From the NCBI GenBank assembly GCA_900544985.1, contig UQXK01000010.1, positions 1-46,030 on the forward strand: a stretch of 46,030 nt of DNA, written 5' to 3'. The notes beneath the pieces were generated by a model that was not told the DNA's origin, ran no database searches, and worked only from the letters and a program-made list of their open reading frames with translations. Below, one piece after another: positions 15,558-23,890 of the stretch; within the stretch, counting starts at the first letter, position 1; every line of letters starts with the position of its first letter. The translations under genes were made by a program, and so were the position numbers. Source of the stretch: an uncultured Eubacteriales bacterium. Its GTDB lineage: Bacteria; Bacillota; Clostridia; Oscillospirales; CAG-272.

Positions 15558-15732
15558 GTAAATTTTCTCTTTTCGGGGATAAATCTTGGTTTTATATGCG
15601 TTTTGCGGCTGTTATTCTGATTATTGCGGTTATTTCCTCTTTTGAACACGGAATTGTTTTCTGACATATTGTTTTGTTTTTGCATATTATGTTTTTGACA
15701 AGATTTAAAAATAAAGAGCAGAGGAGTAAAAT

Positions 15733-16296
15733 ATGCCGATAAAGATTTTTATAGATCAGGGACACAATCCGGTAAATCCTAACGCGGGCGCCGAGGGGAA
15801 CGGATACCGCGAACAGGACCTTGTGTACTACATAGGAAAAGAGCTGGAAAGACTTCTGAATGCCAACCCCGAATTTGATGCGATAACATCGAGAAATTCT
15901 CCCGACGAAATGCTCGGAACGAGCACGGCGTCAAGCCTTTCTGCGCGTGTAAACGCCGCAAATTCCTGGGGAGCGGATTATTTTATAAGCCTTCACGCAA
16001 ACGCTTCCGATATAGTTTCGGCTTCGGGAAGCGAAGCGTACGTTTACAGCGAGACTTCTCCTGCATATGAGCTTTCCGAATCCATATTGCGATATTTGAG
16101 CGAAGCGACGGGACTTTTAAACAGAGGAGTTTTCGAACGTCCGACGCTCTATGTCCTCCGAAGGACCGCTATGCCCGCGCTTCTTTTGGAGATAGGATTT
16201 ATAACAAATCCCTCGGACGCCGTTTTGATGGCGCAAAATCCCACTCTTATAGCGCAGGGAATATACAACGGTATAGTAGCATATTTCGGAGTTTGA
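15733..16296 (+). CDS. N-acetylmuramoyl-L-alanine amidase (Amidase_3)
   Basis: Zinc amidase that cuts the bond between MurNAc and L-Ala in peptidoglycan. The 187 residues are just the Amidase_3 catalytic domain. Zinc ligands are H11 (DQGHN), E27 (YREQD) and H88 (SLHAN); the catalytic Glu is E153 (LLLEIGF). No signal peptide or wall-binding domain is present. This recalls the CwlC type that acts when the mother cell lyses after sporulation; that link is inference. ATG at 15733 after AGAGGAG. It has its own terminator and is oriented away from rpmH. Confidence 0.9.
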   Translation: MPIKIFIDQGHNPVNPNAGAEGNGYREQDLVYYIGKELERLLNANPEFDAITSRNSPDEMLGTSTASSLSARVNAANSWGADYFISLHANASDIVSASGSEAYVYSETSPAYELSESILRYLSEATGLLNRGVFERPTLYVLRRTAMPALLLEIGFITNPSDAVLMAQNPTLIAQGIYNGIVAYFGV

Positions 16297-16304
16297 TTTT
16301 AATT

Positions 16305-16337
16305 AAAAAGCGGAGGTCTAAAAAACCTCTGCTTTTT
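16305..16337. terminator. Bidirectional terminator between amidase and PAP2 genes
   Basis: AAAAAGCGGAGGT and ACCTCTGCTTTTT with a 7-nt loop; T runs on both strands. It separates two convergent genes. Confidence 0.88.
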
Positions 16338-16354
16338 TGTGATATGATTTTGAT

Positions 16355-17242
16355 TTATACGGACGGTTCTTCGCAGACGCGCGTCCAAACGTAATTTCCC
16401 ACCTCTACGGCGATAAAAGCGAGCATCGCTCCTACAAGAACGTCCGACATATAGTGCGCTCCTGCGTTTATCCTTGTTAGCGCCATTGTCACGGACCATA
16501 CGGCTACTATCGCGTATGTAAGGAGTCTTACCTTTTTCAAGCTTTCGTCGCGGGCGTCGCCGTAAAATATCGGGATGAGTGCAAGAACCACTGCGTTTGC
16601 CGTGTGACCCGACGGGAAAGAGTGGCTTCCCGAGAAGAAACGCGGTTTATACCACGGTGTGAAAAGGGAAAGATCTCCCATTTTCACAAGCTCGCGCATA
16701 CGTATTCTTCCGAATATCGATTTTATTCCCTGTATTCCGAGGAAAAGCGCGGCGAGCACGACGGCGCATATTATGGCGGGGACGAGAAAATCCTCGTCTT
16801 TCTCTTCCGATATTTTCATAACGGAAAAAAGCATTATTGCCGTCAATATCGCCGAAACTGCTATGCATATGGGAATCGCCGCGGCGCTTATTTCACCTGA
16901 TATGTGCTTTGCCGTTGAAATCGAACCGTAAAACATGAGTCCGAATATAACGAGGACGATAAATGCGGACGATATATACGCTTTTGTCATTTTCGCTTTG
17001 TTTAATGCGCGGATTATTATCGCTCCGCAGAACGAACCGAAGATAAGGGCGGGCCATTCGCCGACAATTTCCATTACTACGGAAAAGGACGATACCGTTA
17101 TGGAGAGCGGCTCTTCCGAGAGCTTTGTGAAAGCGGAGGAGATTTTGAAATCAAAAAGTGTGGCTACCGTCATGGCGGCTATGAAAAGCACGCCGACGAC
17201 GGAGTATCTGAGGATTTTCTTGTTTTTGTCTGTAAGCTTCAT
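16355..17242 (-). CDS. PAP2-family membrane phosphatase
   Basis: About 295-residue integral membrane phosphatase of the type 2 phosphatidic-acid phosphatase family; likely substrates are lipid phosphates such as undecaprenyl pyrophosphate or PGP. The three active-site motifs are present: KSIFGRIRMRE (KxxxxxxR), SFPSGHT, and TRINAGAHYMSD (RxxxxxHxxxD). Six to eight hydrophobic segments span the chain. A TTG at 17266 would add eight residues and overlap the ROK gene; ATG at 17242 (MKLTDKNKK) is preferred although its ribosome-binding site is weak. It follows the ROK kinase gene closely and is probably co-transcribed. Confidence 0.87.
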   Translation of the reverse strand: MKLTDKNKKILRYSVVGVLFIAAMTVATLFDFKISSAFTKLSEEPLSITVSSFSVVMEIVGEWPALIFGSFCGAIIIRALNKAKMTKAYISSAFIVLVIFGLMFYGSISTAKHISGEISAAAIPICIAVSAILTAIMLFSVMKISEEKDEDFLVPAIICAVVLAALFLGIQGIKSIFGRIRMRELVKMGDLSLFTPWYKPRFFSGSHSFPSGHTANAVVLALIPIFYGDARDESLKKVRLLTYAIVAVWSVTMALTRINAGAHYMSDVLVGAMLAFIAVEVGNYVWTRVCEEPSV

Positions 17243-17249
17243 CGCACGC

Positions 17250-18215
17250 TTAACTGTTTCTTGCAAGAGCCGCGGCGCCGATTATTCCGGCGTCGTTTCC
17301 GAGTGTTGCGATTCTTATATCCGTTTTGAGCGTATCGTCTGCGGAATATATCTCTTTTCTGACCTCTTTTTTCAGAGGAATAAGAAGATTGTCGCCTTCG
17401 TTGCATACGCCGCCGCCGATGAGAAGAACATCGGGCTGGAATATGTTTATAAGGTTTGCAACGCCGCAGGCGAGGTGTTTTATGTAGTAATCGACGACGG
17501 CTTCGGCGTCTTTATCTCCCGCACGCATAGCGGCAAACGCTGTTTTTCCGCCTATTTTGGAAACGTCGCCGGAGCAGAGCTTTTCGATTATCGGGGATTT
17601 TGTCTTTTCATAGCATTCTTTTGTGAATGCCACAAGAGCCGTGGCGGAGCTGTACGCTTCAAAGCAGCCGTTTCTGCCGCAGGTGCATTTTCTGCCGCCG
17701 TATTCTATTACCATGTGCCCGAGCTCGGCACCGCCGTACGCGCAGCCGCACAAAAGCTTGCCGTTAAGAACTATGCCGCCGCCCACTCCCGTTCCGAGCG
17801 TTATCATCACCGCCGTTTCGGCGCCCTTTGCCGCTCCTGCGACGACTTCGCCGTAAACGGCAAGGTTTGCGTCGTTTCCGATAGTGATCTTGTCCTCGTC
17901 AACTCCCGCGAATTCGGCAAATTCCTTGACTACCGGATAATCTATCATTTTTATATTGTTCGCGTATTCTATTTTTCCCGTGGAGGGGTTTACCGTTCCG
18001 GGGGAAGCTATTCCTATCTTTTGCACATCCTTGAAGAAATCTATTCCCACTTCTTCGCAAACGCGTTTTGAAAGCGCCGCCATGTCTTTTGTTATTTCTG
18101 TTGGTCCGCGCTGTGCAAGCGTGGGCGCCGATATTTTCTTTACGATATTGTTATTCTCGTCGACAACTCCTACGGCTATATGTGTTCCGCCGAGATCTAT
18201 GCCTATTGTGTACAT
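17250..18215 (-). CDS. ROK-family glucokinase
   Basis: 321-residue sugar kinase, most likely ATP-dependent glucokinase feeding glycolysis. N-terminal phosphate-binding motif IGIDLGGTHIAVGVV; GTGVGGGIV in the middle; the ROK zinc site HMVIEYGGRKCTCGRNGC, with His plus three Cys; and FEAYSS after it. No helix-turn-helix domain, so it is an enzyme and not a ROK repressor. Start ATG 18215. Together with HprK and Gnd nearby, the window has a carbon-metabolism theme, though these genes are in separate transcription units. Confidence 0.88.
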   Translation of the reverse strand: MYTIGIDLGGTHIAVGVVDENNNIVKKISAPTLAQRGPTEITKDMAALSKRVCEEVGIDFFKDVQKIGIASPGTVNPSTGKIEYANNIKMIDYPVVKEFAEFAGVDEDKITIGNDANLAVYGEVVAGAAKGAETAVMITLGTGVGGGIVLNGKLLCGCAYGGAELGHMVIEYGGRKCTCGRNGCFEAYSSATALVAFTKECYEKTKSPIIEKLCSGDVSKIGGKTAFAAMRAGDKDAEAVVDYYIKHLACGVANLINIFQPDVLLIGGGVCNEGDNLLIPLKKEVRKEIYSADDTLKTDIRIATLGNDAGIIGAAALARNS

Positions 18216-18328
18216 TTTATAATCCTCCGCTTTTTATATGTTTGAGCGATTTTGGGGTTTGATTTTTTGTTTTTGCTTTCTTTCTCCATTATAAATGCGC
18301 GGGGGAATAAAGTCAATAAAAAGCTTTT

Positions 18329-18715
18329 TTACGCGAGACTTTTTATGCTGAATCCGCAGAACATCAGAAGTCTTTTAAGCGAATCGCAGAGTTTTGCGCG
18401 TGCAAGTATAAAATCCTCTGTATCTGATATCGAATACGCGGAATACAGACTTATCACGGCTTCGTCGGCGCGGTCGAGCATATCGTAACTCATGATATAT
18501 GCAAGACCGTCTATTTTTTTGTCCCAGAGAGAGTATAGTTCTTCTACCTTTTTTTGCGTTTCTTCCGCATTTTTTTCAAATGCTTGTTCATTGTCCGGAA
18601 GGGATTCGGCGATGGAAAGGATTTCTTTTACCGTGTCCGAAGTTTTCGCTGAATTTATGCCGACAAAAACGCAAAGGAGCGCGAATATAAGAAGAGAAGC
18701 GATAAAGGTTTTCAT
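18329..18715 (-). CDS. DUF4363 family protein
   Basis: 128 residues: a short N-terminal membrane anchor (about 2-19, FIASLLIFALLCVFVGI) and an extracytoplasmic helical region (coiled-coil-like, SDTVKEILSIAESLPDNEQAFEKN). This matches the DUF4363 family; function unknown. ATG at 18715 overlaps the DUF421 stop (ATGA), so translation is coupled; a TTG at 18724 is less likely. DUF421-DUF4363 pairs recur in spore-forming Clostridia, which suggests they work together at the membrane. Confidence 0.8.
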   Translation of the reverse strand: MKTFIASLLIFALLCVFVGINSAKTSDTVKEILSIAESLPDNEQAFEKNAEETQKKVEELYSLWDKKIDGLAYIMSYDMLDRADEAVISLYSAYSISDTEDFILARAKLCDSLKRLLMFCGFSIKSLA

Positions 18716-19410
18716 CGCAGACAATCCCCCTTGCCTGTTATTTTGGAATTTCCGCTGTCGTCCACAGTCATAAGGAAAACGTCCTTTACATCTTTAAGTT
18801 TACTCTTTTTTATTTCGGACAAGACCCATTTTTCCGTTTTTCCCGAATCTTTAAGCGCATATTTCATTATTTTTCCGTCTATTATAACGGGATGAGCCAT
18901 TCCCGATACGCCGGCGGATTCTTTTTTTACATTGTCCGCAAGATCCCCGACCGTGAGCGGTTTATTGTCGTTTTTCGGGAAGAATGACAATCTTCCGTTG
19001 GATTCGAGTATGGCGTATTCTATTTCGGAAGGGGAAATATACCCCGAAACATGAAGCTCGCAAATGAGGTCGTCGAGACTCATGCGCATACGGCTCATCT
19101 CCCTGCGGTCGATCTTTCCGCCTTTTATTATCATGCTGGGTTTGCTGTCGAGAAGACTTTTTATAAATCCGACTTTTGTGGGAAGATAGGAAAAGAAAAC
19201 TTCAAGGCAAATGAGTATTACTATCGGTACTACTGCGTAAAGTATCGGTACCGATATATTTGTGAGCGGTTGGGAGGCAAGCTCTGACAAAAGAAACGTT
19301 GTGACAAGCTCCGATATCTGCATCTCTCCTATTTGTCTCTTTCCCAAAAAGCGCATTACCGCTATAAGGACTATATATATTACAAGTGTTCTTACGAATA
19401 TTGCCGACAT
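18712..19410 (-). CDS. DUF421 membrane protein (YetF/YcaP-like)
   Basis: 232 residues. Three N-terminal membrane segments (about 5-24, 33-50, 57-76) with the family motif MRFLGKRQIGEMQISELVTTFLLSELAS. A cytosolic two-part domain follows, with KGGKIDRREMSRMRMSLDDL and EIEYAILESNGRLSF. YetF-type proteins are tied to spore or stress phenotypes in Bacillus, but no molecular function is firmly known. The start is ATG at 19410. It is divergent from hprK and overlaps the downstream DUF4363 gene. Confidence 0.88.
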   Translation of the reverse strand: MSAIFVRTLVIYIVLIAVMRFLGKRQIGEMQISELVTTFLLSELASQPLTNISVPILYAVVPIVILICLEVFFSYLPTKVGFIKSLLDSKPSMIIKGGKIDRREMSRMRMSLDDLICELHVSGYISPSEIEYAILESNGRLSFFPKNDNKPLTVGDLADNVKKESAGVSGMAHPVIIDGKIMKYALKDSGKTEKWVLSEIKKSKLKDVKDVFLMTVDDSGNSKITGKGDCLR

Positions 19411-19477
19411 TTTTATGTTTTCCTCTGAAAAAATAAATCTTTTTAATTATTATTTACAAGTTTATTTGCAATATCGG

Positions 19478-19506
19478 TTGAAAATTTTTGCGCGATAGGG
19501 TATAAT
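19478..19506 (+). promoter_or_regulatory. hprK: Promoter of the hprK operon
   Basis: TTGAAA (19478-19483), 17-bp spacer, TATAAT (19501-19506). Transcription would begin near 19513, leaving a leader of about 220 nt that contains the whole repeat at 19530-19698. Confidence 0.78.
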
Positions 19507-19529
19507 TACCATGAGAAACTTTATACAAA

Positions 19530-19698
19530 CACACCTTTCTTTTGGATAAAGGTGTGCCAAAGAACTTCGCTCAAAATGTGTTACTTTATATTTTGCGAAG
19601 CTTTTGAGATTACAAAAAACTTTTGTCGGAAATACCCAACTTATTTCTGCGGGAGTTTTTGAAGATTCATAAGAAACTTTTTGCAAAAAGTTTCTTAT
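19530..19698 (+). repeat. Modular palindromic repeat, site 4 (in the hprK leader)
   Basis: B at 19530-19556 (CACACCTTT/AAAGGTGTG, changed loop), linker with CAAAGAACTTCGCTC, a broken D near 19612-19628, then a partial second linker and a D variant at 19669-19698 that is a perfect 30-nt palindrome (ATAAGAAACTTTTTG and its reverse complement). No E or F module. It lies between the promoter and the hprK start. Confidence 0.85.
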
Positions 19699-19736
19699 GT
19701 CTGAAATACATCAAACAATAAAAAGAAGGTGAACTT

Positions 19737-20726
19737 ATGAAAGACGATTCCGGTGTAATATACGAAGCGCCGCTCTCCGATATAGCGGCAGAATTCGGAC
19801 TCGAAAATATATGTGTTCCGAACGGTTGGGAGCATAAAAAAATAATCTGCGCCGACGTAAACAGACCGGGATTTGCGCTCGCCGGATTTTTCGATTGTTT
19901 CGATCACAAGCGCATACAGCTTTTCGGAAAGGCGGAACATCAATACATTTCGCTTCTTTCGAGCAAAGAGCGTGTCTACAAGCTCGAACAGCTTGCGGCA
20001 CACGATCCGCCGGCGATAATCGTGACATCGTCACTTTCGATTTTTCCCGAACTTCTTGAAGTTGCCGAAAAATACGGAGTTCCCCTTTTCAGAACGGCGG
20101 AGACGACTTCAAACATTCAGGCGGCGATAATATCGTATCTTAACGTCGTTCTTGCGCCGAGGATAACACGCCACGGCGTTCTCGTAGAGGTATACGGCGA
20201 AGGAATTCTTATACTCGGAGACAGCGGAATAGGGAAGAGCGAAACCGCGATAGAGCTCGTAAAAAGAGGACACCGACTTATAGCCGACGACGCGGTAGAG
20301 CTTAAAAGAGTTTCGGCAAAAACGATAGTAGGCTCGGCGCCCGAGATAATACGCCATTTTATAGAGCTCCGCGGAATAGGAATCGTAGATGTAAGGCGCG
20401 TTTTCGGTATCGGAGCCGTAAAAGATACCGAAAAAATAGATATGATAATAAAACTCGAACATTGGGATAAGGAAAAATTTTACGACCGTCTGGGATTTGA
20501 CACCGAAAAGACGGATATACTCGGTATAAATATTTCCACGACAACGATACCGGTATGCCCGGGAAGAAACCTTGCCGTTATAATCGAGGTTGCCGCCATG
20601 AACAACAAGCAGCGCCGAATGGGTTATAACACCGCGGAACACTTTAACAACCGCTTGCAGGAATTTATGTTTAAAAACCAGAACGGGATTCCGGATATGG
20701 GACCCGATATATCTTCCGAAAGGTGA
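19737..20726 (+). CDS. hprK: HPr kinase/phosphorylase
   Basis: Bifunctional enzyme that phosphorylates and dephosphorylates HPr at Ser46, the switch of carbon catabolite repression in Firmicutes. 329 residues: N-terminal domain about 1-130, then kinase domain with RHGVLVEVYG, Walker A GDSGIGKSE at 161-169, LIADDAVELK, and the family signature LRGIGIVDVRRVFGIGAV (211-228). ATG at 19737 with AGAAGGTG upstream. First gene of a likely operon with a YybS-like membrane protein and gdpP. ptsH is not in the window. Confidence 0.96.
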   Translation: MKDDSGVIYEAPLSDIAAEFGLENICVPNGWEHKKIICADVNRPGFALAGFFDCFDHKRIQLFGKAEHQYISLLSSKERVYKLEQLAAHDPPAIIVTSSLSIFPELLEVAEKYGVPLFRTAETTSNIQAAIISYLNVVLAPRITRHGVLVEVYGEGILILGDSGIGKSETAIELVKRGHRLIADDAVELKRVSAKTIVGSAPEIIRHFIELRGIGIVDVRRVFGIGAVKDTEKIDMIIKLEHWDKEKFYDRLGFDTEKTDILGINISTTTIPVCPGRNLAVIIEVAAMNNKQRRMGYNTAEHFNNRLQEFMFKNQNGIPDMGPDISSER

Positions 20727-20728
20727 AA

Positions 20729-21736
20729 ATGATGGATAGCGAACAGAGAACACAAAGAAAGTTTACTATTTTGCCGTGTGCGATCATACAGATAATATCC
20801 GCGGCGGTCTCGGCACTGCTCGTGCGTTATAATTCGGTTTATATAGCCGCGCTTTTTGTGGGTGTTGCCGCAGCCATGCTATGCTTGCAGATACTCGCTT
20901 CTTCAAGTTATTGGTATCTGCTTTCCTCCACTTTATGTCTTTGCCTGTCGTTTATAATAGGCGATATCGCGGCTTTTGCATTGTGCCTCTTCTTTGTGCC
21001 CGCGGGAATAATACTTTCTGTGCTTATAAAAAAGAAAACGACAAAAATAAACGCCGTTGTGATATTGAATGTTCTTTATGCCGTACTTTTTGTGATTTTA
21101 TTTATAGCGCTGTATCTTCTTGCCGGAAATAAATTTTCCGTTTCCGCTATGATAGAGCATATATCCGGCGCGATAAATACTCTTTGCGCAAACGTAAAAG
21201 AAGCTCTTTCCGAAACGATATCGGAATACGCCGCACGCTACCCGAATATAAGCGCGAGCGATTTTTACGCCGCGATAGACGATCTTTTTGTAATCATAAA
21301 ACTTATTATCCCGTCGCTCTTTATAGTTTTCTGCGGTGTAGTCGCTTATATCACCGCGAGCGTGTTCAAACTCGGAACGTCTGTTTCGAAATGCGAAATT
21401 CTTCTTCCCGATCCGAAATGGGAGATAGTTCCGTCGTTCATTTCGGCGATAGTTTATATTGTGGCATATTCTGTTTATGTCATTGCCTCGCTTTTCTCGC
21501 GCGGAATAAACGTTACGGAAATCGTTTGCCAGAATATAATGATAATCCTGCAACCGATAATGCTTCTTATGGGATTAAAATGGCTTTTCACAAGACGCCG
21601 TTCCGGATTTATAATAGGAATATTCGTTTTCTCCATGATTTTCCTTATGCAATTTGCAATTACGGTATTGTCGTTCATAGGCGTTTGGGATATTTTCCGC
21701 AGAAACGAACTCAAAAAGAAACAAAGCGGGAAATAA
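20729..21736 (+). CDS. YybS-like DUF2232 membrane protein
   Basis: About 335 residues with eight or so hydrophobic segments (first near 17-36, last near 290-320), a short basic C terminus, and a longer soluble loop around 135-180. The sequence is weakly distinctive; assignment to the DUF2232/YybS group rests on the membrane pattern and on its position directly before gdpP, the same order as yybS-yybT in Bacillus. GTG at 20723 overlaps the hprK stop, but ATG at 20729 has AAAGG closer by and is preferred; 20732 is also possible. Function unknown. Confidence 0.7.
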   Translation: MMDSEQRTQRKFTILPCAIIQIISAAVSALLVRYNSVYIAALFVGVAAAMLCLQILASSSYWYLLSSTLCLCLSFIIGDIAAFALCLFFVPAGIILSVLIKKKTTKINAVVILNVLYAVLFVILFIALYLLAGNKFSVSAMIEHISGAINTLCANVKEALSETISEYAARYPNISASDFYAAIDDLFVIIKLIIPSLFIVFCGVVAYITASVFKLGTSVSKCEILLPDPKWEIVPSFISAIVYIVAYSVYVIASLFSRGINVTEIVCQNIMIILQPIMLLMGLKWLFTRRRSGFIIGIFVFSMIFLMQFAITVLSFIGVWDIFRRNELKKKQSGK

Positions 21737-21785
21737 CGGTATTTTCAGAGAACTTTAAAATAAAAACATTGAAAGGATAGATCGT

Positions 21786-23837
21786 ATGTCTGACAAAAAG
21801 AAAAAGGCATATGGTTCGGGACGTTTCCCGCTTGGCGGATTTTTCTGCGCCTGCATGGGAACAGTCGCATTGGCTCTTCTTGTGATCCTCATAATGAAAA
21901 CGGATTACGAGGCGGAAAGGCTCGCCGTTATAATACTTGCGGCATATGTGGGACTGATGATAATATCGTGCGCGGTATATATAATCGTCGGCGCTCTCAC
22001 AAGGCGAAACTCAACTAAACTTGCCATGTCCGTGACGCAGGGGCTTTCTTTGCAGTTTCTGCAAAAGCTTTCAAAACCCGTTATCATATGCGACGACAAA
22101 GGAAAGATAACGTGGTACAATCAGTATTTGAAAAAGATATGCGCGGGAGACGGTCTTCTGTATAACAAATACCTCGACACGATTTGCGACGCGACGATAG
22201 AGCGAATAGTAAAAAGCGACGAAAAGACCGGCGCGGAGGTGCGTTTTTCCTCGGCGGAGACGGCGGACGCCGGCGCGAAGGATATTTACAACGCTTTCGG
22301 CTATGAAATAAAAATAGAAAATAAAACGTATTATGTATCGATATTCGATAATGTAACAAAGCTCAAAGACACGGAAAAACGTCTTTCCGATGAGGACACT
22401 ATACTTGCGTATGCGATGATAGACAACCTTGACGAGCTTTTGCAGTATGTTCAGGATCTTTATGCTAACGTTTCGGCGGAGGTGGAGACGGTTCTCGAAA
22501 AATATTTCGAAAGAATAGGCGGCGTTGTCCGCGAATACGGGCATAACAGATTTATCTGCCTTTTCGACGCGGAACATCTTGCCGAATTCGAAAGCGATAA
22601 ATTTTCTCTTCTCGACGAAGTGCGCGAAATACGCTTCGGAGACGCGACGACTCCCGTGACGATATCGATAGGTATTGCAAAGATGCGCGGAACGCTTTAT
22701 GAAAAAGACCGCGCGACACAGGCGGCGCTTGACATGGCGCTCCAACGCGGAGGCGATCAGGTCGTTATAAAGACGCCGGAGGGCGTGGAATTTTACGGCG
22801 GAAAGACAAAAGCGGTGCAAAAGAGAACAAAGGTGCGTTCGAGAGTCATTGCAAACGAGCTTATCGCGCTTATATCGAAGAGCGACAATGTTATCGTTAT
22901 GGGGCATAAATTTGCGGACGCCGACGCGTTTGCTTCCTGTATTGCCGTGGCGAGGATCGCGAAATTCTGCGGAGCCAAGGTCAATATCGTCATGGATAGA
23001 AGCGACCGCAACCTCAAAAACTGCTTTAAGCTTATAGACGAGTGCCCCGAATACAACGGAATTTTTGTGGACAAAACGGAGGCGCAGGACCTTATAATGA
23101 GCGAAACGCTCGTTGTCGTCGCCGACGTAAACAACATGAACTTCTGCGAAGCGCCCGACGTCGTTGCGGGAGTCAGCAATATAGTGATCATAGATCACCA
23201 CAGAAAGACCTCGGAGTTTAACAGAAAACCGAACATAGTTTATATAGAGCCGAGCGCATCGAGCGCATCGGAGCTTATGTCGGAGCTTCTCGAACTTATA
23301 CTTCCGCAGGGAACGCTTACAAAAACGGAAGCGGACCTTCTGTTTGCGGGAATGCTTCTCGACACGAAGAATTTCACGCACAATGCGGGTGTGAGAACCT
23401 TCGGCTCGGCGCAGTATCTGCGCGGAGAAGGTGCGTCTCCGATAGACGCGCAGGCCATATTCAAAACGGATATAAGCGACTTTTTGAGCGAAGCGAGATT
23501 CGAAAGCAATGTTTCGATATACAAAAATGTTATCGCAATAGCGCTTGACGACAGCGACAACGCGGGCGATTACACGAGAATAAATGCGGCAAAAGCCGCA
23601 GACAGGCTTCTTAACGTAGAGGGAATTTGCGCGGCGTTCACGCTCTGCAAAATAAACGGAACGGTTCATATTTCGGCGCGTTCGGACGGATCCGTAAACG
23701 TTCAGCGCATACTTGAAAAGCTCGGCGGCGGCGGACATTTCGATGCTGCGGGAGCGCAGCTTGCGGACACTTCTCTTGAAGACGCGCTTTCCGTTCTCCG
23801 CGCGGCGATAGACGACATACTTGATCTGACGCTGTAA
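21786..23837 (+). CDS. gdpP: Cyclic-di-AMP phosphodiesterase GdpP
   Basis: 683-residue membrane-bound enzyme that hydrolyses cyclic di-AMP. Two membrane segments (17-37, 47-70), a PAS-like region about 90-190, a degenerate GGDEF domain about 200-335, the DHH domain and DHHA1. Metal and catalytic residues: GHKFADADA (H374, D378, D380), D447 in VVADVN, and DHH at 470-472; the C-terminal GGGGHFDAAGAQL binds substrate. The first motif usually reads GHxxPDxDA; here the proline position is Ala, which should not prevent activity. Follows the YybS-like gene by 49 bp; rplI, often next, is absent. Confidence 0.94.
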   Translation: MSDKKKKAYGSGRFPLGGFFCACMGTVALALLVILIMKTDYEAERLAVIILAAYVGLMIISCAVYIIVGALTRRNSTKLAMSVTQGLSLQFLQKLSKPVIICDDKGKITWYNQYLKKICAGDGLLYNKYLDTICDATIERIVKSDEKTGAEVRFSSAETADAGAKDIYNAFGYEIKIENKTYYVSIFDNVTKLKDTEKRLSDEDTILAYAMIDNLDELLQYVQDLYANVSAEVETVLEKYFERIGGVVREYGHNRFICLFDAEHLAEFESDKFSLLDEVREIRFGDATTPVTISIGIAKMRGTLYEKDRATQAALDMALQRGGDQVVIKTPEGVEFYGGKTKAVQKRTKVRSRVIANELIALISKSDNVIVMGHKFADADAFASCIAVARIAKFCGAKVNIVMDRSDRNLKNCFKLIDECPEYNGIFVDKTEAQDLIMSETLVVVADVNNMNFCEAPDVVAGVSNIVIIDHHRKTSEFNRKPNIVYIEPSASSASELMSELLELILPQGTLTKTEADLLFAGMLLDTKNFTHNAGVRTFGSAQYLRGEGASPIDAQAIFKTDISDFLSEARFESNVSIYKNVIAIALDDSDNAGDYTRINAAKAADRLLNVEGICAAFTLCKINGTVHISARSDGSVNVQRILEKLGGGGHFDAAGAQLADTSLEDALSVLRAAIDDILDLTL

Positions 23838-23890
23838 AAATCAAAATCGTTTAAAAAATTTATTTATATATTTATAAGGTGGACAAAAAC

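Noticed and set aside
22071..23738. 555-codon open frame antisense to gdpP (also 4456-5655 antisense to the EF-G-like gene)
   Set aside because: Arises from codon bias of the sense gene; Arg/Tyr/His-rich composition with no domain, start site or promoter.
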